Positions 1-7,946 are shown, counted from the stretch's first letter. The stretch: DNA of 7,946 bases from an uncultured Porphyromonadaceae bacterium (GCA_900555165.1 USKE01000101.1:1-7946), one strand, 5' to 3'. A program made the numbers and translations. The notes: a model not told the origin generated them from the sequence alone.

Positions 1-1079
1 GCAACAGTCCGAAATTGTCGGCGATGGCCACCGCCGGGGCGAGTTCGTCAAGCTGCCGGGCGAGCGACGCGGTTTCGGCATAACGGGCGCCTATTTCAGC
101 CATTGCCTCGGCACGGGTCTGCTGGGCCGCGAACTGTGTCGACAGTGCCTGCTGTTGCGCTACGGTGTGGCCGGTGTTGCGGGCACCCCAGGCGGGTAGT
201 TTCAGCGAGACCGTAAAACCGTTGTAATGCGTGCCCTCTTCGTATGCGTGGGCGTAGCCGACGCCCAGGCGCGCCCTGGGCGGGGGGGGCGGGTGGGGGC
301 GGGAGCCGCGGCCAGAGTTCGGTCGCGGCAAGCGATGCCGTGGCGTGCGCATAATCTGCTTCAGCGATGGCGAGCATGGCCTTAGGTGACGTCTCGTAGC
401 GGGCTATGACTTGTGGCAATGGCGGAAGTTCAGTAACAGGCGGATAGTCTGTAAGGGCGAGCGCGGCCTCCGCGGTAGCGTCGTCGGGCGCTATGGCGCG
501 AATCTCGGCACGGTATCCTTCGAGCTGAGCTTCGGCCTGCGCGTCGGCGGCATGGGCACGGGCGGCCTCGATTCGTGTCTTGTTGAGGTCGATGATAGTG
601 GCCTCGCCGGCTTCGAAAGCGCGGCGGTATTTCTCGAGCAGTTCGGTCGCCGACAGTGCGATGCGGTGGGTGAGCTCGCGGTCGGCCTTTGCGGCGATGT
701 AATCTATGAGCAGACGCCGGGTGGACACTGATACCTCGGCACGCGCCGCCTCGGCAGCCGCCAGATTGCGGCGCCTGAGCGCCTGCATGGCCTGTGACGT
801 GCGGCTGAACTGACCGGGCACGGGGAGGGTCTGCGATATGCCGGCCGACCAACGGTGCTCTCCACCGGCCGGTGCATAGAGGCGTTCGGCCTCAAGTTCG
901 GGGCCTTCGAGCAGGTTGGCGCCCTTTAGCGCTGCCTCGGCGGCAAGGCCGTCGGCATCGATGACGGATACCGCCGGCGATGCGTCGGCGATGGCGTCGA
1001 CAATTTCGCCGAATGTCTGTGCCGTGGCGATGACCGGGGCAAACGCGATTACAGATGCTATGATGGTTGTCTTCTTCAT
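1..1079 (-). CDS. TolC/CzcC-like outer-membrane efflux channel (partial, frameshifted)
   Basis: Outer-membrane channel of the tripartite RND system encoded just upstream. The start ATG (1079-1077) overlaps the pump stop as ATGA. Residues 1-20 are a Sec signal peptide (KK, hydrophobic core, cleavage after ATA before Q21). The mature part has a CzcC-like opening (GPELE, then GEHRW and SAGISQTLPVPG) and long Ala/Glu/Arg-rich helices, with FEAGEATIIDLNKTRIEAA typical of the first coiled-coil repeat. The first frame is convincing to ELWPRL (303). It then runs into a proline-rich artefact-like stretch, and the family sequence resumes one base out of frame at 268 (LGVGYAHAYEEG, then NGFTVSLKLPAWGARN) and stays open to position 2. 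About 348 residues are visible; the C-terminus lies beyond the window. Family assignment is firm. Whether the gene is truly broken is uncertain. Confidence 0.88.
269..302 (-). other. Frameshift and G-rich low-complexity tract inside the TolC gene
   Basis: Between codon CTC (305-303) of the upstream frame and codon CTG (268-266) of the downstream frame lie 34 bases that are nearly all C on the coding strand and would encode mostly proline. Related channels have only about one residue here, in a pattern like P-x-L-x-L-G before the beta-strand, so roughly 31 bases look extra, which matches the one-base frame change. The family spacing is from memory; the frame change is read directly. Confidence 0.8.
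278..303 (+). other. Perfect G-quadruplex motif on the plus (template) strand
   Basis: The plus strand carries five G runs of lengths 3, 8, 3, 5 and 3 separated by single bases (c281, c290, t294, c300). This more than meets the G3+ N1-7 four-run rule for a G-quadruplex with one-base loops. It coincides with the frameshift in the TolC gene. Whether the tract is real DNA or a base-calling artefact cannot be told from the sequence. Confidence 0.7.
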
Positions 1080-4000
1080 TTCTTGCGGTTGGTGAGACGG
1101 AACAGGATGGGTACCACGTAGATGTTGAGCAGGGTCGACGACACCAGGCCGCCGAGAATCACCACTGCGAGCGGGCTTTGTATCTCGTTGCCCGGCACCG
1201 ACGAGCGGAGCGCCAGCGGTATCAGCGCCAGAGCCGATGTGAGCGCCGTCATGACGATGGGGATGAGCCTGTCGCGCGAGGCATCGACCAGCGCGGTGTC
1301 ATCGCCACGGTCGAGCTGCCGCGCCACGCCGGTGGCATTGTAGCGCGAGATAAGCAACATGCCGTTGCGGGTGGCTATGCCCATCAGCGAGATGAAACCG
1401 ATGATGGCGGGGATATTCAGCTCGCCCCCGGTGAACACCAGTATCAGCACGCCCCCGATCATGGCCAGCGGCATGTTCACGAGTATTATGGCCGACTCGC
1501 GCCACGAACGGAACTCGCCATACAAAAGCATCACGATAATCAGTATAGCGCCCAGCGATGTCAGCATGAGCGTGCGCGAGGCCGATGCCTCGCTCTCGAA
1601 CTGGCCCCCGTAGGTCACCATCCACCCTTCGGGCAACGTGACATTGTCGGCCACGCGCCGCGAGATTTCGTTGACAGCGCCGCGCAGGTCGCGCCCTTCC
1701 ACATTGGCCGAGACCACAAGCAGACGCTGGGCGTTTTCGCGGGATATAGTGTTGGGGCCGGTGACCGAACGGATGTCGGCAACGTTCGAGAGGGGGATTT
1801 TACCCTCGCGCGAGTCTATGGCAAGAGAGCCGATGCGGTCGGCGGTGGCACGCGAGTCATCATCGAATTTCACGGTGAAGTCATAGGGGAGACCATGCTC
1901 GTAGACCTGCGATACTGCCTTTCCGGCCAGCGCAACATCAATGAAATTCGTGAACTGCGCCATAGTTATGCCGTAGCGGGCCAGCATGTCGCGGCGCGGC
2001 ACAATCTCAAGCTGCGGGCGCTCGATCTGCTGGTCGAGGTTGACGTCGGTCACACCGTCGACCCCCTTTGCTATCTGCTGCACCTGCTTGCCCACGGTGT
2101 AGAGCCGGTTCAGGTCATCGCCGAATATCTTTATGGCTATCTGGGCCTCGGTGCCCGACAGCATGGCATCGATGCGGTGCGAGATGGGTTGGCCGATTTC
2201 GATGTTGACGCCGGGAATCTCGGCGAGTTTCGCGCGTATCTCGCGCACCATCTCGTTGCGCGAGCGGCCTTTCAGGGTATAAGGGGCCTCGATTTCCGAG
2301 ACATTCACGCCCAGTGAGTGCTCGTCGAGTTCGGCGCGGCCTGTCTTGCGGGCCACGGTGCGGATCTCGGGCACCGAGAGAATCAGCTTTTCGGCGAGGC
2401 GTCCCACGCGGTCACTCTCGTCAAGCGATATGCCCGGCAGGGTGGAGACATTGATTGTAAGCGACCCCTCGTTGAACCCGGGGAGGAATCCGCGGCCGAG
2501 GGTGAACATCAGTGCCACCGAAACCACGAACAGACAGCCGGTGGCGCCGAGTATCAGTTTGCCGTGGCGCAGACACCAGTTCAGCGAGCGGGTATAGGCC
2601 CCCTTGAGTTTGAGCGCGGCCCAGGGCTCACGGCCTGTGCGTTCGTTCTCCTTGCGGTTGCCGCCAAGCAGATATGAGCACAGCACCGGCGTCAGGGTAA
2701 GCGCCACGACGGTGGATGCCGCCAGGGCAACGATGAACGACACGCCCAGGGGGATGAGCATGCGCCCCTCCATGCCCGAGAGGAAGAACAGCGGGAGGAA
2801 ACTGGCCACGATGATCAGCGACGAGTTGAAGATCGGCGTGCGCACCTCTTTCGATGCCTCATAGACCACCTCGATGGTCTTGCGGCGTTCTGGCTCCGGG
2901 AGCTCGCGGTTCTGCCGCAGGCGCTTGTAGACGTTCTCCACATCGACTATCGCGTCGTCGACAAGCGACCCGATGGCGATGGCGATACCCCCAAGACTCA
3001 TCGTGTTCACGGTGACGCCCATGCACCGCAGTATCACCACCGATATTAGTATCGACATAGGCAGTGCGATGACCGAGATCAGGGTGGTGCGCAGGTTCAT
3101 CAGGAAGAAGAAAAGCACGATGATGACCATGAGCGCCCCTTCGAGCAACGATTCCTGCAGGTTCGTGATGGAGTTGGATATGAAGTCGGCCTGCGAGAAT
3201 ATGTCTGTCGAGATTTTTACGGACGGCGGGATTGACTCTTTAAGCCTGTCGAGGGTTGCGTTTATCTCAGAGGTGAGACCGATGGTGCCCACCGCCGGCT
3301 GTTTGGTCACGGTGAGCAGCACAGCTCCCTCGCCGCGTACCGAGGCCACGCCGAGGCGCGGCGACTTGTCGCCTACGGTCACAAGCCCCACGTCACCCAG
3401 GGTCACGGGCACCGGCGAATCGGTGGCGATTACGGCTTTTGCCAGTTCAGCGGGGTCGGCAGTGTTGACGCGCCCTTTTATCAGGTACTCGTTGCCGTAT
3501 TCATAGAGCACGCCACCGGCGGCATTGTCGTTGACCGACTCCACTGCCTCCATTACCTGCGGCAGAGTGACGTTGTGGAACTTCATGCGTTCGGGCGACA
3601 GGAGCAACTGGTATTCCATCTCCTCGGCGTGTCCCCTCGCCGCCTATTCCCGACACAGACGAGACGCCTCCGAGGCTCAGCAGCCGCGGCCGGATGATTC
3701 GGTCGGCAATGGTGCGCAGGTCTCTCAGCGACAGCGAGTCGGAGGTGAGGCCTATTATCATGATTTCGCCCAGGATTGACGACTGCGGCCCCAGGGTGGG
3801 AGCTTTTGCCGACGGCGGCAGCTGGTCGGTCACGGCGGCGAGTTTCTCTGACACGGTCTGGCGAGCGCGGTATATGTCGGTGCCCCAGTCGAATTCGGTC
3901 CACACGACCGAGAATCCCGAGGCTGACGACGAGCGCACGCGGCGCACGCCGGTCGATCCGTTCAGGGCTGTCTCGACGGGGTAGGTGACAAGCTGTTCTA

Positions 4001-4181
4001 CCTCCTCGGGGGCGAGTCCGGGTGCCTCGGTCATGACCACTACCGTGGGGGCGTTGAGGTCGGGGAAGATGTCGACCTCGGTCTTTACCAGGGCGATGCA
4101 CCCACCGGCCATAATCAGTGCCCCGAGGATGAGCACGATCACCCGGTTGTAAAGCGAGAATTTTATTATGCGGTTCAGCAT
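1076..4181 (-). CDS. Heavy-metal-efflux (HME) family RND pump, CusA/CzcA-like, one frameshift
   Basis: Proton-driven inner-membrane pump of the tripartite system. I start it at ATG 4181, giving MLNRIIKFSLYNRVIV, the usual HME N-terminus; a TTG at 4199 overlaps the adaptor stop but adds six unconserved residues. Removing one base at 3633-3636 gives 1034 residues, the family's normal length. Visible are TM1 (NRVIVLILGAL), porter-domain motifs (DIFPDLNAPTVVV, PVETALNG), the TM4 relay motif GSLVDDAIVDVEN with D408 and E415 and alanine at 402, the mid-protein GRGFLPGFNEGSL, and the C-terminal HME signatures GIATRNGMLLISRY and PGNEIQSPLAVVILGG. The stop overlaps the channel start (ATGA). The first relay position is Ala, as in CusA, not Asp as in CzcA, yet the CusA methionine triad is replaced (N577, L623, A672), so the substrate is open. 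Confidence 0.93.
3633..3636 (-). other. Single-base frameshift at a C4 run in the RND pump gene
   Basis: Upstream the reading frame is conserved through SSVSGIGGE. Downstream the conserved sequence MEYQLLLSPERMKFHNVTL is in the next frame. Dropping one base from the CCCC run (GGGG on the coding strand) joins them as IGGE-GHAEEM-EYQLLL. The joined gene has a length divisible by three and the normal family size. The joined segment is a few residues longer than I expect between IGG and EYQ, so the exact site could differ by some bases. Confidence 0.8.
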
Positions 4182-4195
4182 GGCGGTGCGGCGGG

Positions 4196-5389
4196 TCAAT
4201 GGTTGTGTTTGTGTCCTTCGGGAACCACGCCCGATGTCTCGGCCAGACGCACGAAAGTGGTGCCTGAGGTGACCACGCGGTCACCCGCCTTCAGACCTGA
4301 GGTTATCTCGATGTTACGGCCATCGTTGGCGCCTATTGTGACGGGTTGTTTGCGGTAGGCGTCGGCATGCTCGCGGATATAGACAAATTTCACCCCTTGC
4401 TGTTCGGTAACAGACTCGACAGGCACGGTGAATATATTGTCGCGCGACTCTCCGTGCAGGTAAACGGTGCAGTAGCTGCCCGGGATGAGAGATCCGTCGT
4501 TGTGCAGGGTGTAGTAGACGGGGATGTATCCGCCTGTTGCCGTTGCGCCGGTGGGGCGCCCTGTCATTGAGCCGCGGTAGTCGGCGATGTCGTGTGTGGT
4601 TTGGTCGTAAGCCGTGCGGAAAGTGGCTCCTGAGATTGATGACAGTGACGATGCGTAGCGTTCGGGCAAATCGGCGCGCAGTGTCACGGTAGAGGTTCCG
4701 GAGATTGTGGCGATAGGCTGCCCGGCGTCGACATACTGACCCTCGGTGGCAAGCAGGGCGGTTATGGTGCCTGACGTCGGTGCCACGGCGGCACTGCCTG
4801 ATTTGCCGCCGCCAGATGCCACAGCGGCGCGTGCCTCGTCGTAACGCTGACGCGCGGCGTTATAATCGCGGCGCGTCACTATTCCCTCTTCGGCCAGCGG
4901 AGTCAGGCGATCAAGCTCGCGTTTGGCGGCCTCGAGCGCTATGCGGTTTGCCTCGTTGACATCGCCGCCGGCCATTGCGCGTGCAGTGACGGTGGCGATG
5001 GTGCGTCCGCGGCTCACCTGTGCGCCTTCGGTTATTCCGGGGGCGAACGTGAGCAGTCCCGCAGAGCGGGCCGCGACGGTCGACTGGTCGGAGGGCGAGG
5101 CTGACAGCTGTCCGGCAACCTCGATTACGCCTGAGAATGTGCCCGGAGCCACTTCGGTGACATCCACGCCAAGCTCTTTGGCGCGTTCGGGCGAGAGCAG
5201 AATTTCGCCGTCATGGTTGTCGCCGTGTTCGCTGTCATGGTCTTCGTGGTCGTCGCCATCCTCATGGGCTCCGTTCTCTTCAGCGTGATGCGCGTGGTCA
5301 TGCGCAAGCTCGTTGGCCTCGTGTCGGCACGATGTTGCAGTGAGCGCCGCCACAGCAATTAATATGGGCATGTATTTCGTTATTCTCAT
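4196..5389 (-). CDS. Periplasmic adaptor lipoprotein of the RND efflux system (CusB/CzcB-like, His-rich)
   Basis: Membrane-fusion protein that links the RND pump to the TolC channel. The chosen start (ATG 5389) gives 397 residues beginning with a lipoprotein signal: MRITKYMP, a hydrophobic core, and LTATSC with the lipid-modified Cys at 21. The frame is open further upstream, but that part spans the terminator and promoter. Residues 23-60 are very rich in His (ten), Asp and Glu, and the C-terminus is GHKHNH, suggesting metal binding. Then come the adaptor's ILLSPERAKELGV start, beta-barrel/lipoyl strands (VIEVAGQLSASP, SAGLLTFAPGITEGAQVSRG), a short helical hairpin (about residues 144-200; EAAKRELDRL, EEGIVTRRDYNAARQRYDEARAAV), the second lipoyl half (APTSGTITALLATEGQYVDAGQPIA) and the membrane-proximal domain (GLKAGDRVVTSGT). 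First gene of the operon; the pump starts 14 bases downstream. Confidence 0.93.
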   Translation of the reverse strand: MRITKYMPILIAVAALTATSCRHEANELAHDHAHHAEENGAHEDGDDHEDHDSEHGDNHDGEILLSPERAKELGVDVTEVAPGTFSGVIEVAGQLSASPSDQSTVAARSAGLLTFAPGITEGAQVSRGRTIATVTARAMAGGDVNEANRIALEAAKRELDRLTPLAEEGIVTRRDYNAARQRYDEARAAVASGGGKSGSAAVAPTSGTITALLATEGQYVDAGQPIATISGTSTVTLRADLPERYASSLSSISGATFRTAYDQTTHDIADYRGSMTGRPTGATATGGYIPVYYTLHNDGSLIPGSYCTVYLHGESRDNIFTVPVESVTEQQGVKFVYIREHADAYRKQPVTIGANDGRNIEITSGLKAGDRVVTSGTTFVRLAETSGVVPEGHKHNH

Positions 5390-5410
5390 GTCTGATGATG
5401 TGTTGTTTTT

Positions 5411-5455
5411 ATGGTGCAAAGTTACTAATTTTCGAGGGGCGCCAGATTGCACCAT
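5411..5455. promoter_or_regulatory. 9-bp inverted repeat spanning the efflux-operon promoter (candidate operator)
   Basis: Perfect arms ATGGTGCAA (5411-5419) and TTGCACCAT (5447-5455) are separated by 27 bases. Read along the operon, one arm lies upstream near the -35 to -45 region and the other overlaps the end of the -7 box and the predicted start of transcription. That placement would suit a dimeric repressor or a looping site. The inner arm partly coincides with the common promoter extension TTTGCACC, so it may be less special than it looks. No regulator gene is in the window. Confidence 0.4.
5417..5424 (-). promoter_or_regulatory. Bacteroidota sigma-ABfr -7 promoter box for the efflux operon
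   Basis: On the minus strand this reads TAACTTTG, a perfect match to the Bacteroidota -7 consensus TAnnTTTG, followed by the common CACC. Transcription would start around 5410, giving a leader of about 20 bases before ATG 5389. I see no good TTTG at the -33 position. The leader is AT-rich with no Shine-Dalgarno, as is usual in this phylum. The box lies downstream of the glucanotransferase terminator, which supports an independent operon. Confidence 0.7.
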
Positions 5456-5530
5456 TACGACGATTTGTTGCAGAATGCCGAACCGAGCCTCCCATCCTCC
5501 CGTTCCCCTCAGCGAATCCTCCTTCCCCGT

Positions 5531-5575
5531 AAAAACGCCAGTCGCCGAAACCAGCATTGCTGATTCCGGCGACTG
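5531..5575 (-). terminator. Intrinsic terminator of the 4-alpha-glucanotransferase gene
   Basis: On the minus strand, arms 5575-5559 and 5555-5539 pair over 17 bp (15 Watson-Crick and two G-T pairs) around a three-base AAT loop. The hairpin starts CAGTCGCCGG and closes CGGCGACTG. After GCG comes a run of five T (5535-5531). The hairpin begins 26 bases after the stop codon at 5602. It separates this gene from the efflux operon. Confidence 0.88.
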
Positions 5576-5601
5576 TTCTGCCGTTTCATAGGGAATGGGC
5601 G

Positions 5602-7946
5602 TCAACGGCCCGAGGTGGCGATGAGCGATGTCACGCGCTTGTTGAAGAGGTTCTCTTCGAGGAGGTCTTCGATGGTGAGGTGCATGCGGTAGCGCCAGTA
5701 GTGTGGGTTGACAGCCGGGTCGTTGATCTGCTCGCTGTATGGGTTCTCTCGGCGGAGTTTGCCGTCGATCGAGAGCCAGTCCTGCAACGGAAGGATGCAG
5801 AGCATGGCGGGCGAGTGCAGGTTTGAGTCGACAATCTTCTCGCAGATCCAGGGTTCGGCGAAATATGGTGCCTGACCCTGCTCATGGAGCATGTTGTTGT
5901 AGAAACGCTGGGTCTTCGCCGGGTCTGCCTCCCACCACGAGCGGATGCCGCCCATGTCGTGGGTCGATGTGGTGCAGACTGTGTAGTATGGGTAGTTGGC
6001 GGGGTTGCCGAACTCCTCGCGCGGGTTCTTGGGCATGCGCTGGATGTCGAGCGTGAGAATCTCGAGGGCGTTCATCACGGCGGGCACGCAGTCGGGAATC
6101 ATGCCGAGGTCTTCGGCGCAGGTGAGCATCGAGGTGGCGTCGATGATCGGGGGGAGTTTCCACATCGCCTTGCCATACCAGAAGTCGTTGTGACGGTGGT
6201 AGAAGAAGTCGTTGTAGAGACGGTCGAAACACCAGCGCTCGTAGTCGGTGAGTGCGCGGTAGATATAGGTGTACTGTGCCGAGATGCGCGGGTGGTATTT
6301 GCCTTTCTCGTATGGATCCTCGACGAACAGCACCTGGTCGATGAGGCCCTGGAGCGCCTGGCAAAGACGGGTGTTCTTGTCGTCGACGGGCTGTGCGGCG
6401 AAGTAATCGGCCACCTGACGCTGTGTTGCGAATTCGGGCTTGAGACGGTAGCGGCCGTAACCGGCATCGATAAGGAACCGCTCGCGTGCCTCGTCGGTGT
6501 AGTCGCCGAAGAAGTCGCGCAGGAAGTAGTCCATTATATAAGGTGTGGTCTGCAGGTCTACGTCAAGCCAGAAGTCGTAGTTGTTGCGCAGTTCGTCGGG
6601 AGTGTAGGGGAGTGCGGGGTTGAACACGCCGAGCAGACCGTGGAGTTGATCCATGGGAATCTGCCAGATGCGGAAGAATCCGAGCACATGGTCGATTCGG
6701 TATACGTCGAAGTATTCGGCCATCTTGCGGAAACGTGCTTTCCACCAGGCGAACCCGTCGCGGCCCATCTCCTCCCAGTTATATGTGGGGAAACCCCAGT
6801 TCTGGCCGAGCACCGAGAAATCATCGGGCGGGGCACCGGCCTGCGAGTCCATGTTGAACAGGCGCGGGGTTGTCCAGGCGTCGACACTCATGCGCGAGAT
6901 GCCGATGGGTATGTCGCCCTTCAGTGCCACCTGACGGGTGTGGCAGTAGTCGCGTGCCTGGCGCAACTGCGAGTCGAGATGCATCTGCACCCACATGTGG
7001 TAGTTGATCTCGTCGGTATGCTCCTTGACGAACTTGTCGAGCTTGGTTTGCGAGAATTTGGCCATCTTGCCCCATTTCTCGAAGTCGGCCGAACCTGTCT
7101 GGTCACGGAGCACGCAGTAGGCGGCGTAGGGGATGAGCCAGTCGCGGTTCTCTTCGACGAATTTCTTGAACCGGGCCGAGGCCACGGCTTTCTTGCCGTC
7201 CTGTGCGAAGAGTTCGCGGGTGAATGCATTCTTGGTGTTGTTGACGCGCTCGTAGTCTACTTCGGCGAGGGCGTTGAGCTCACGGCCGATGGCGTCGTAA
7301 TATGCCTGGCGCTCTGCATCCTTGAGGGTGCCCACGGCGCTGAGGCGCAGATACATCGGGTGCAGTGCGAAGGTAGAGTTGGCGTTGTAGGGGTATGAGT
7401 CGGTCCAGGTGTGGGTCATTGTGGTGTCGTTGACCGGGAGAACCTGTATGAATTTCTGACCGGTGAGACGTGCCCAGTCGGCGAGTTTCATGAGGTCGAG
7501 GAACTCGCCCACGCCAAAGCTTTCTGTGGAGCGGAGCGAGAACACGGGGATCGCCACGCCGGCGCCGCGCCACGGGGCCTTGGAGTTGATGAAACGGAGA
7601 CCGCTGACGGTCACACACTCCTCGGCGGTTGCTGGTGAAATGGTCATGCGGCGGTTCTCGCCACCTTCCCAGAGCACTTCAGAGGGGGTGAATCCGGGGG
7701 TGCCGAGGCGGTCGACGTCGTTTTTCTTCAGCACGAGGAATTTGAACTCGATGTCGGCGGGGAGGCCGCGCATGGGCAGAGATACGCGCCAGTCGGGGTA
7801 GGATGCGTCAGACATCACCAGGGCGCGGGCCGGATTCCAGTCACCGAGGGCCGGGCAGTTGCCGCTTACGGCAAGAACCTCGTCAGAGGCTATCATCGGA
7901 GCCTCGCAACCCAGGATGAGGTGACCTGATTTCACGCGCGGGGCGA
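5602..7946 (-). CDS. malQ: 4-alpha-glucanotransferase, DPE2-type GH77 with CBM20 (5' partial)
   Basis: Disproportionating amylomaltase that moves alpha-1,4-glucan segments between maltodextrins or glycogen-like acceptors; no signal peptide is visible and it is expected to be cytoplasmic. About 780 residues are visible and the frame is open to the window edge (A-P-R-V-K-S-G-H), so the GTG at 7935 is not a believable start. The first ~105 residues are a CBM20 starch-binding domain (SGNCPALGDWNPARALVMSD, then YPDWRVSLPM). In DPE2-type relatives this is the second of two such domains, so another probably lies upstream. The GH77 barrel follows: SYPYNANSTFALHP, nucleophile Asp in YRIDHVLGFFRIW (6691-6693), acid/base Glu in CAEDLG (6112-6114), and the third Asp in STHDMGG (5956-5958). 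All catalytic residues are present. The gene ends in its own terminator and is unrelated in function to the efflux operon. Confidence 0.95.
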   Translation of the reverse strand, partial: APRVKSGHLILGCEAPMIASDEVLAVSGNCPALGDWNPARALVMSDASYPDWRVSLPMRGLPADIEFKFLVLKKNDVDRLGTPGFTPSEVLWEGGENRRMTISPATAEECVTVSGLRFINSKAPWRGAGVAIPVFSLRSTESFGVGEFLDLMKLADWARLTGQKFIQVLPVNDTTMTHTWTDSYPYNANSTFALHPMYLRLSAVGTLKDAERQAYYDAIGRELNALAEVDYERVNNTKNAFTRELFAQDGKKAVASARFKKFVEENRDWLIPYAAYCVLRDQTGSADFEKWGKMAKFSQTKLDKFVKEHTDEINYHMWVQMHLDSQLRQARDYCHTRQVALKGDIPIGISRMSVDAWTTPRLFNMDSQAGAPPDDFSVLGQNWGFPTYNWEEMGRDGFAWWKARFRKMAEYFDVYRIDHVLGFFRIWQIPMDQLHGLLGVFNPALPYTPDELRNNYDFWLDVDLQTTPYIMDYFLRDFFGDYTDEARERFLIDAGYGRYRLKPEFATQRQVADYFAAQPVDDKNTRLCQALQGLIDQVLFVEDPYEKGKYHPRISAQYTYIYRALTDYERWCFDRLYNDFFYHRHNDFWYGKAMWKLPPIIDATSMLTCAEDLGMIPDCVPAVMNALEILTLDIQRMPKNPREEFGNPANYPYYTVCTTSTHDMGGIRSWWEADPAKTQRFYNNMLHEQGQAPYFAEPWICEKIVDSNLHSPAMLCILPLQDWLSIDGKLRRENPYSEQINDPAVNPHYWRYRMHLTIEDLLEENLFNKRVTSLIATSGR

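Noticed and set aside
1067..2677. Two successive plus-strand open frames (416 and 119 codons, same frame) opposite the RND pump
   Set aside because: They are mirror frames of the conserved pump sequence, rich in His, Arg and Gln with no domain or start signal. One stop separates them, and the opposite strand is clearly the coding one.
3501..4199. Stand-alone 232-residue protein, i.e. a real split of the pump into two genes
   Set aside because: Its last ~40 residues are out-of-frame nonsense while the conserved pump sequence continues in the other frame, so it is a frameshift product.
5425..5530. Possible small gene or riboswitch between terminator and promoter
   Set aside because: No convincing short reading frame, conserved RNA fold or repeat beyond the inverted-repeat arm could be seen.
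5390..5605. 72-codon N-terminal extension of the adaptor
   Set aside because: It runs through a strong terminator and the promoter box, has no conserved content, and would bury the clear lipoprotein signal peptide starting at 5389.
5602..5605. Overlap between the glucanotransferase stop and the adaptor frame, suggesting one operon
   Set aside because: The overlap depends on a false upstream TTG start. A terminator and a new promoter lie between the two genes.
5884..7398. 504-codon open frame on the plus strand opposite the glucanotransferase
   Set aside because: It is antisense to a gene with complete GH77 motifs. It has no recognisable domain or low-bias composition (rich in Val, Gly, His, Glu), and long antisense frames are expected in GC-rich coding DNA.

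Overview
The window is GC-rich and reads as chromosomal DNA of a member of the Bacteroidota, most likely the order Bacteroidales (a high-GC gut lineage such as Muribaculaceae or Rikenellaceae is my guess). The reasons are a perfect TAnnTTTG promoter box with no visible Shine-Dalgarno, an MKK-type Sec-secreted TolC protein and a lipoprotein adaptor, and a DPE2-type GH77 4-alpha-glucanotransferase with an N-terminal CBM20. Every real gene lies on the minus strand, so transcription runs from high to low coordinates.

Layout in the direction of transcription: (1) 7946-5602, the 4-alpha-glucanotransferase, cut at its 5' end by the window edge. (2) A 212-base intergenic region (5601-5390) holding a very good intrinsic terminator (5575-5531), then a Bacteroidota promoter box (5424-5417) that lies inside a 9-bp inverted repeat. 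(3) A three-gene tripartite efflux operon of the heavy-metal (CusBA/CzcBA-like) RND class: a lipoprotein periplasmic adaptor with a His/Asp/Glu-rich arm (5389-4196), the inner-membrane RND pump (4181-1076), and a TolC/CzcC-like outer-membrane channel (1079 to beyond position 1). The pump and channel genes overlap by ATGA. Only 14 bases separate adaptor and pump.

The three efflux proteins should form one envelope-spanning pump that takes a cation or other toxic substrate from periplasm or cytoplasm to the outside. The His-rich adaptor arm argues for a divalent metal. The pump lacks the three-methionine cluster known from Cu(I)/Ag(I) CusA, so copper/silver by the CusA route is not supported.

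As given, both the pump and the channel genes are broken by frameshifts, each at a G/C run. The pump has one extra base at a C4 run (3633-3636). The channel has about 30 bases of G-rich low-complexity sequence (about 269-302) that also form a textbook G-quadruplex motif. Flanking frames are well conserved on both sides, so I favour sequencing or assembly error over gene decay, but a slippage-prone tract cannot be excluded. I see no RNA genes, mobile elements, CRISPR arrays or clearly novel gene system.
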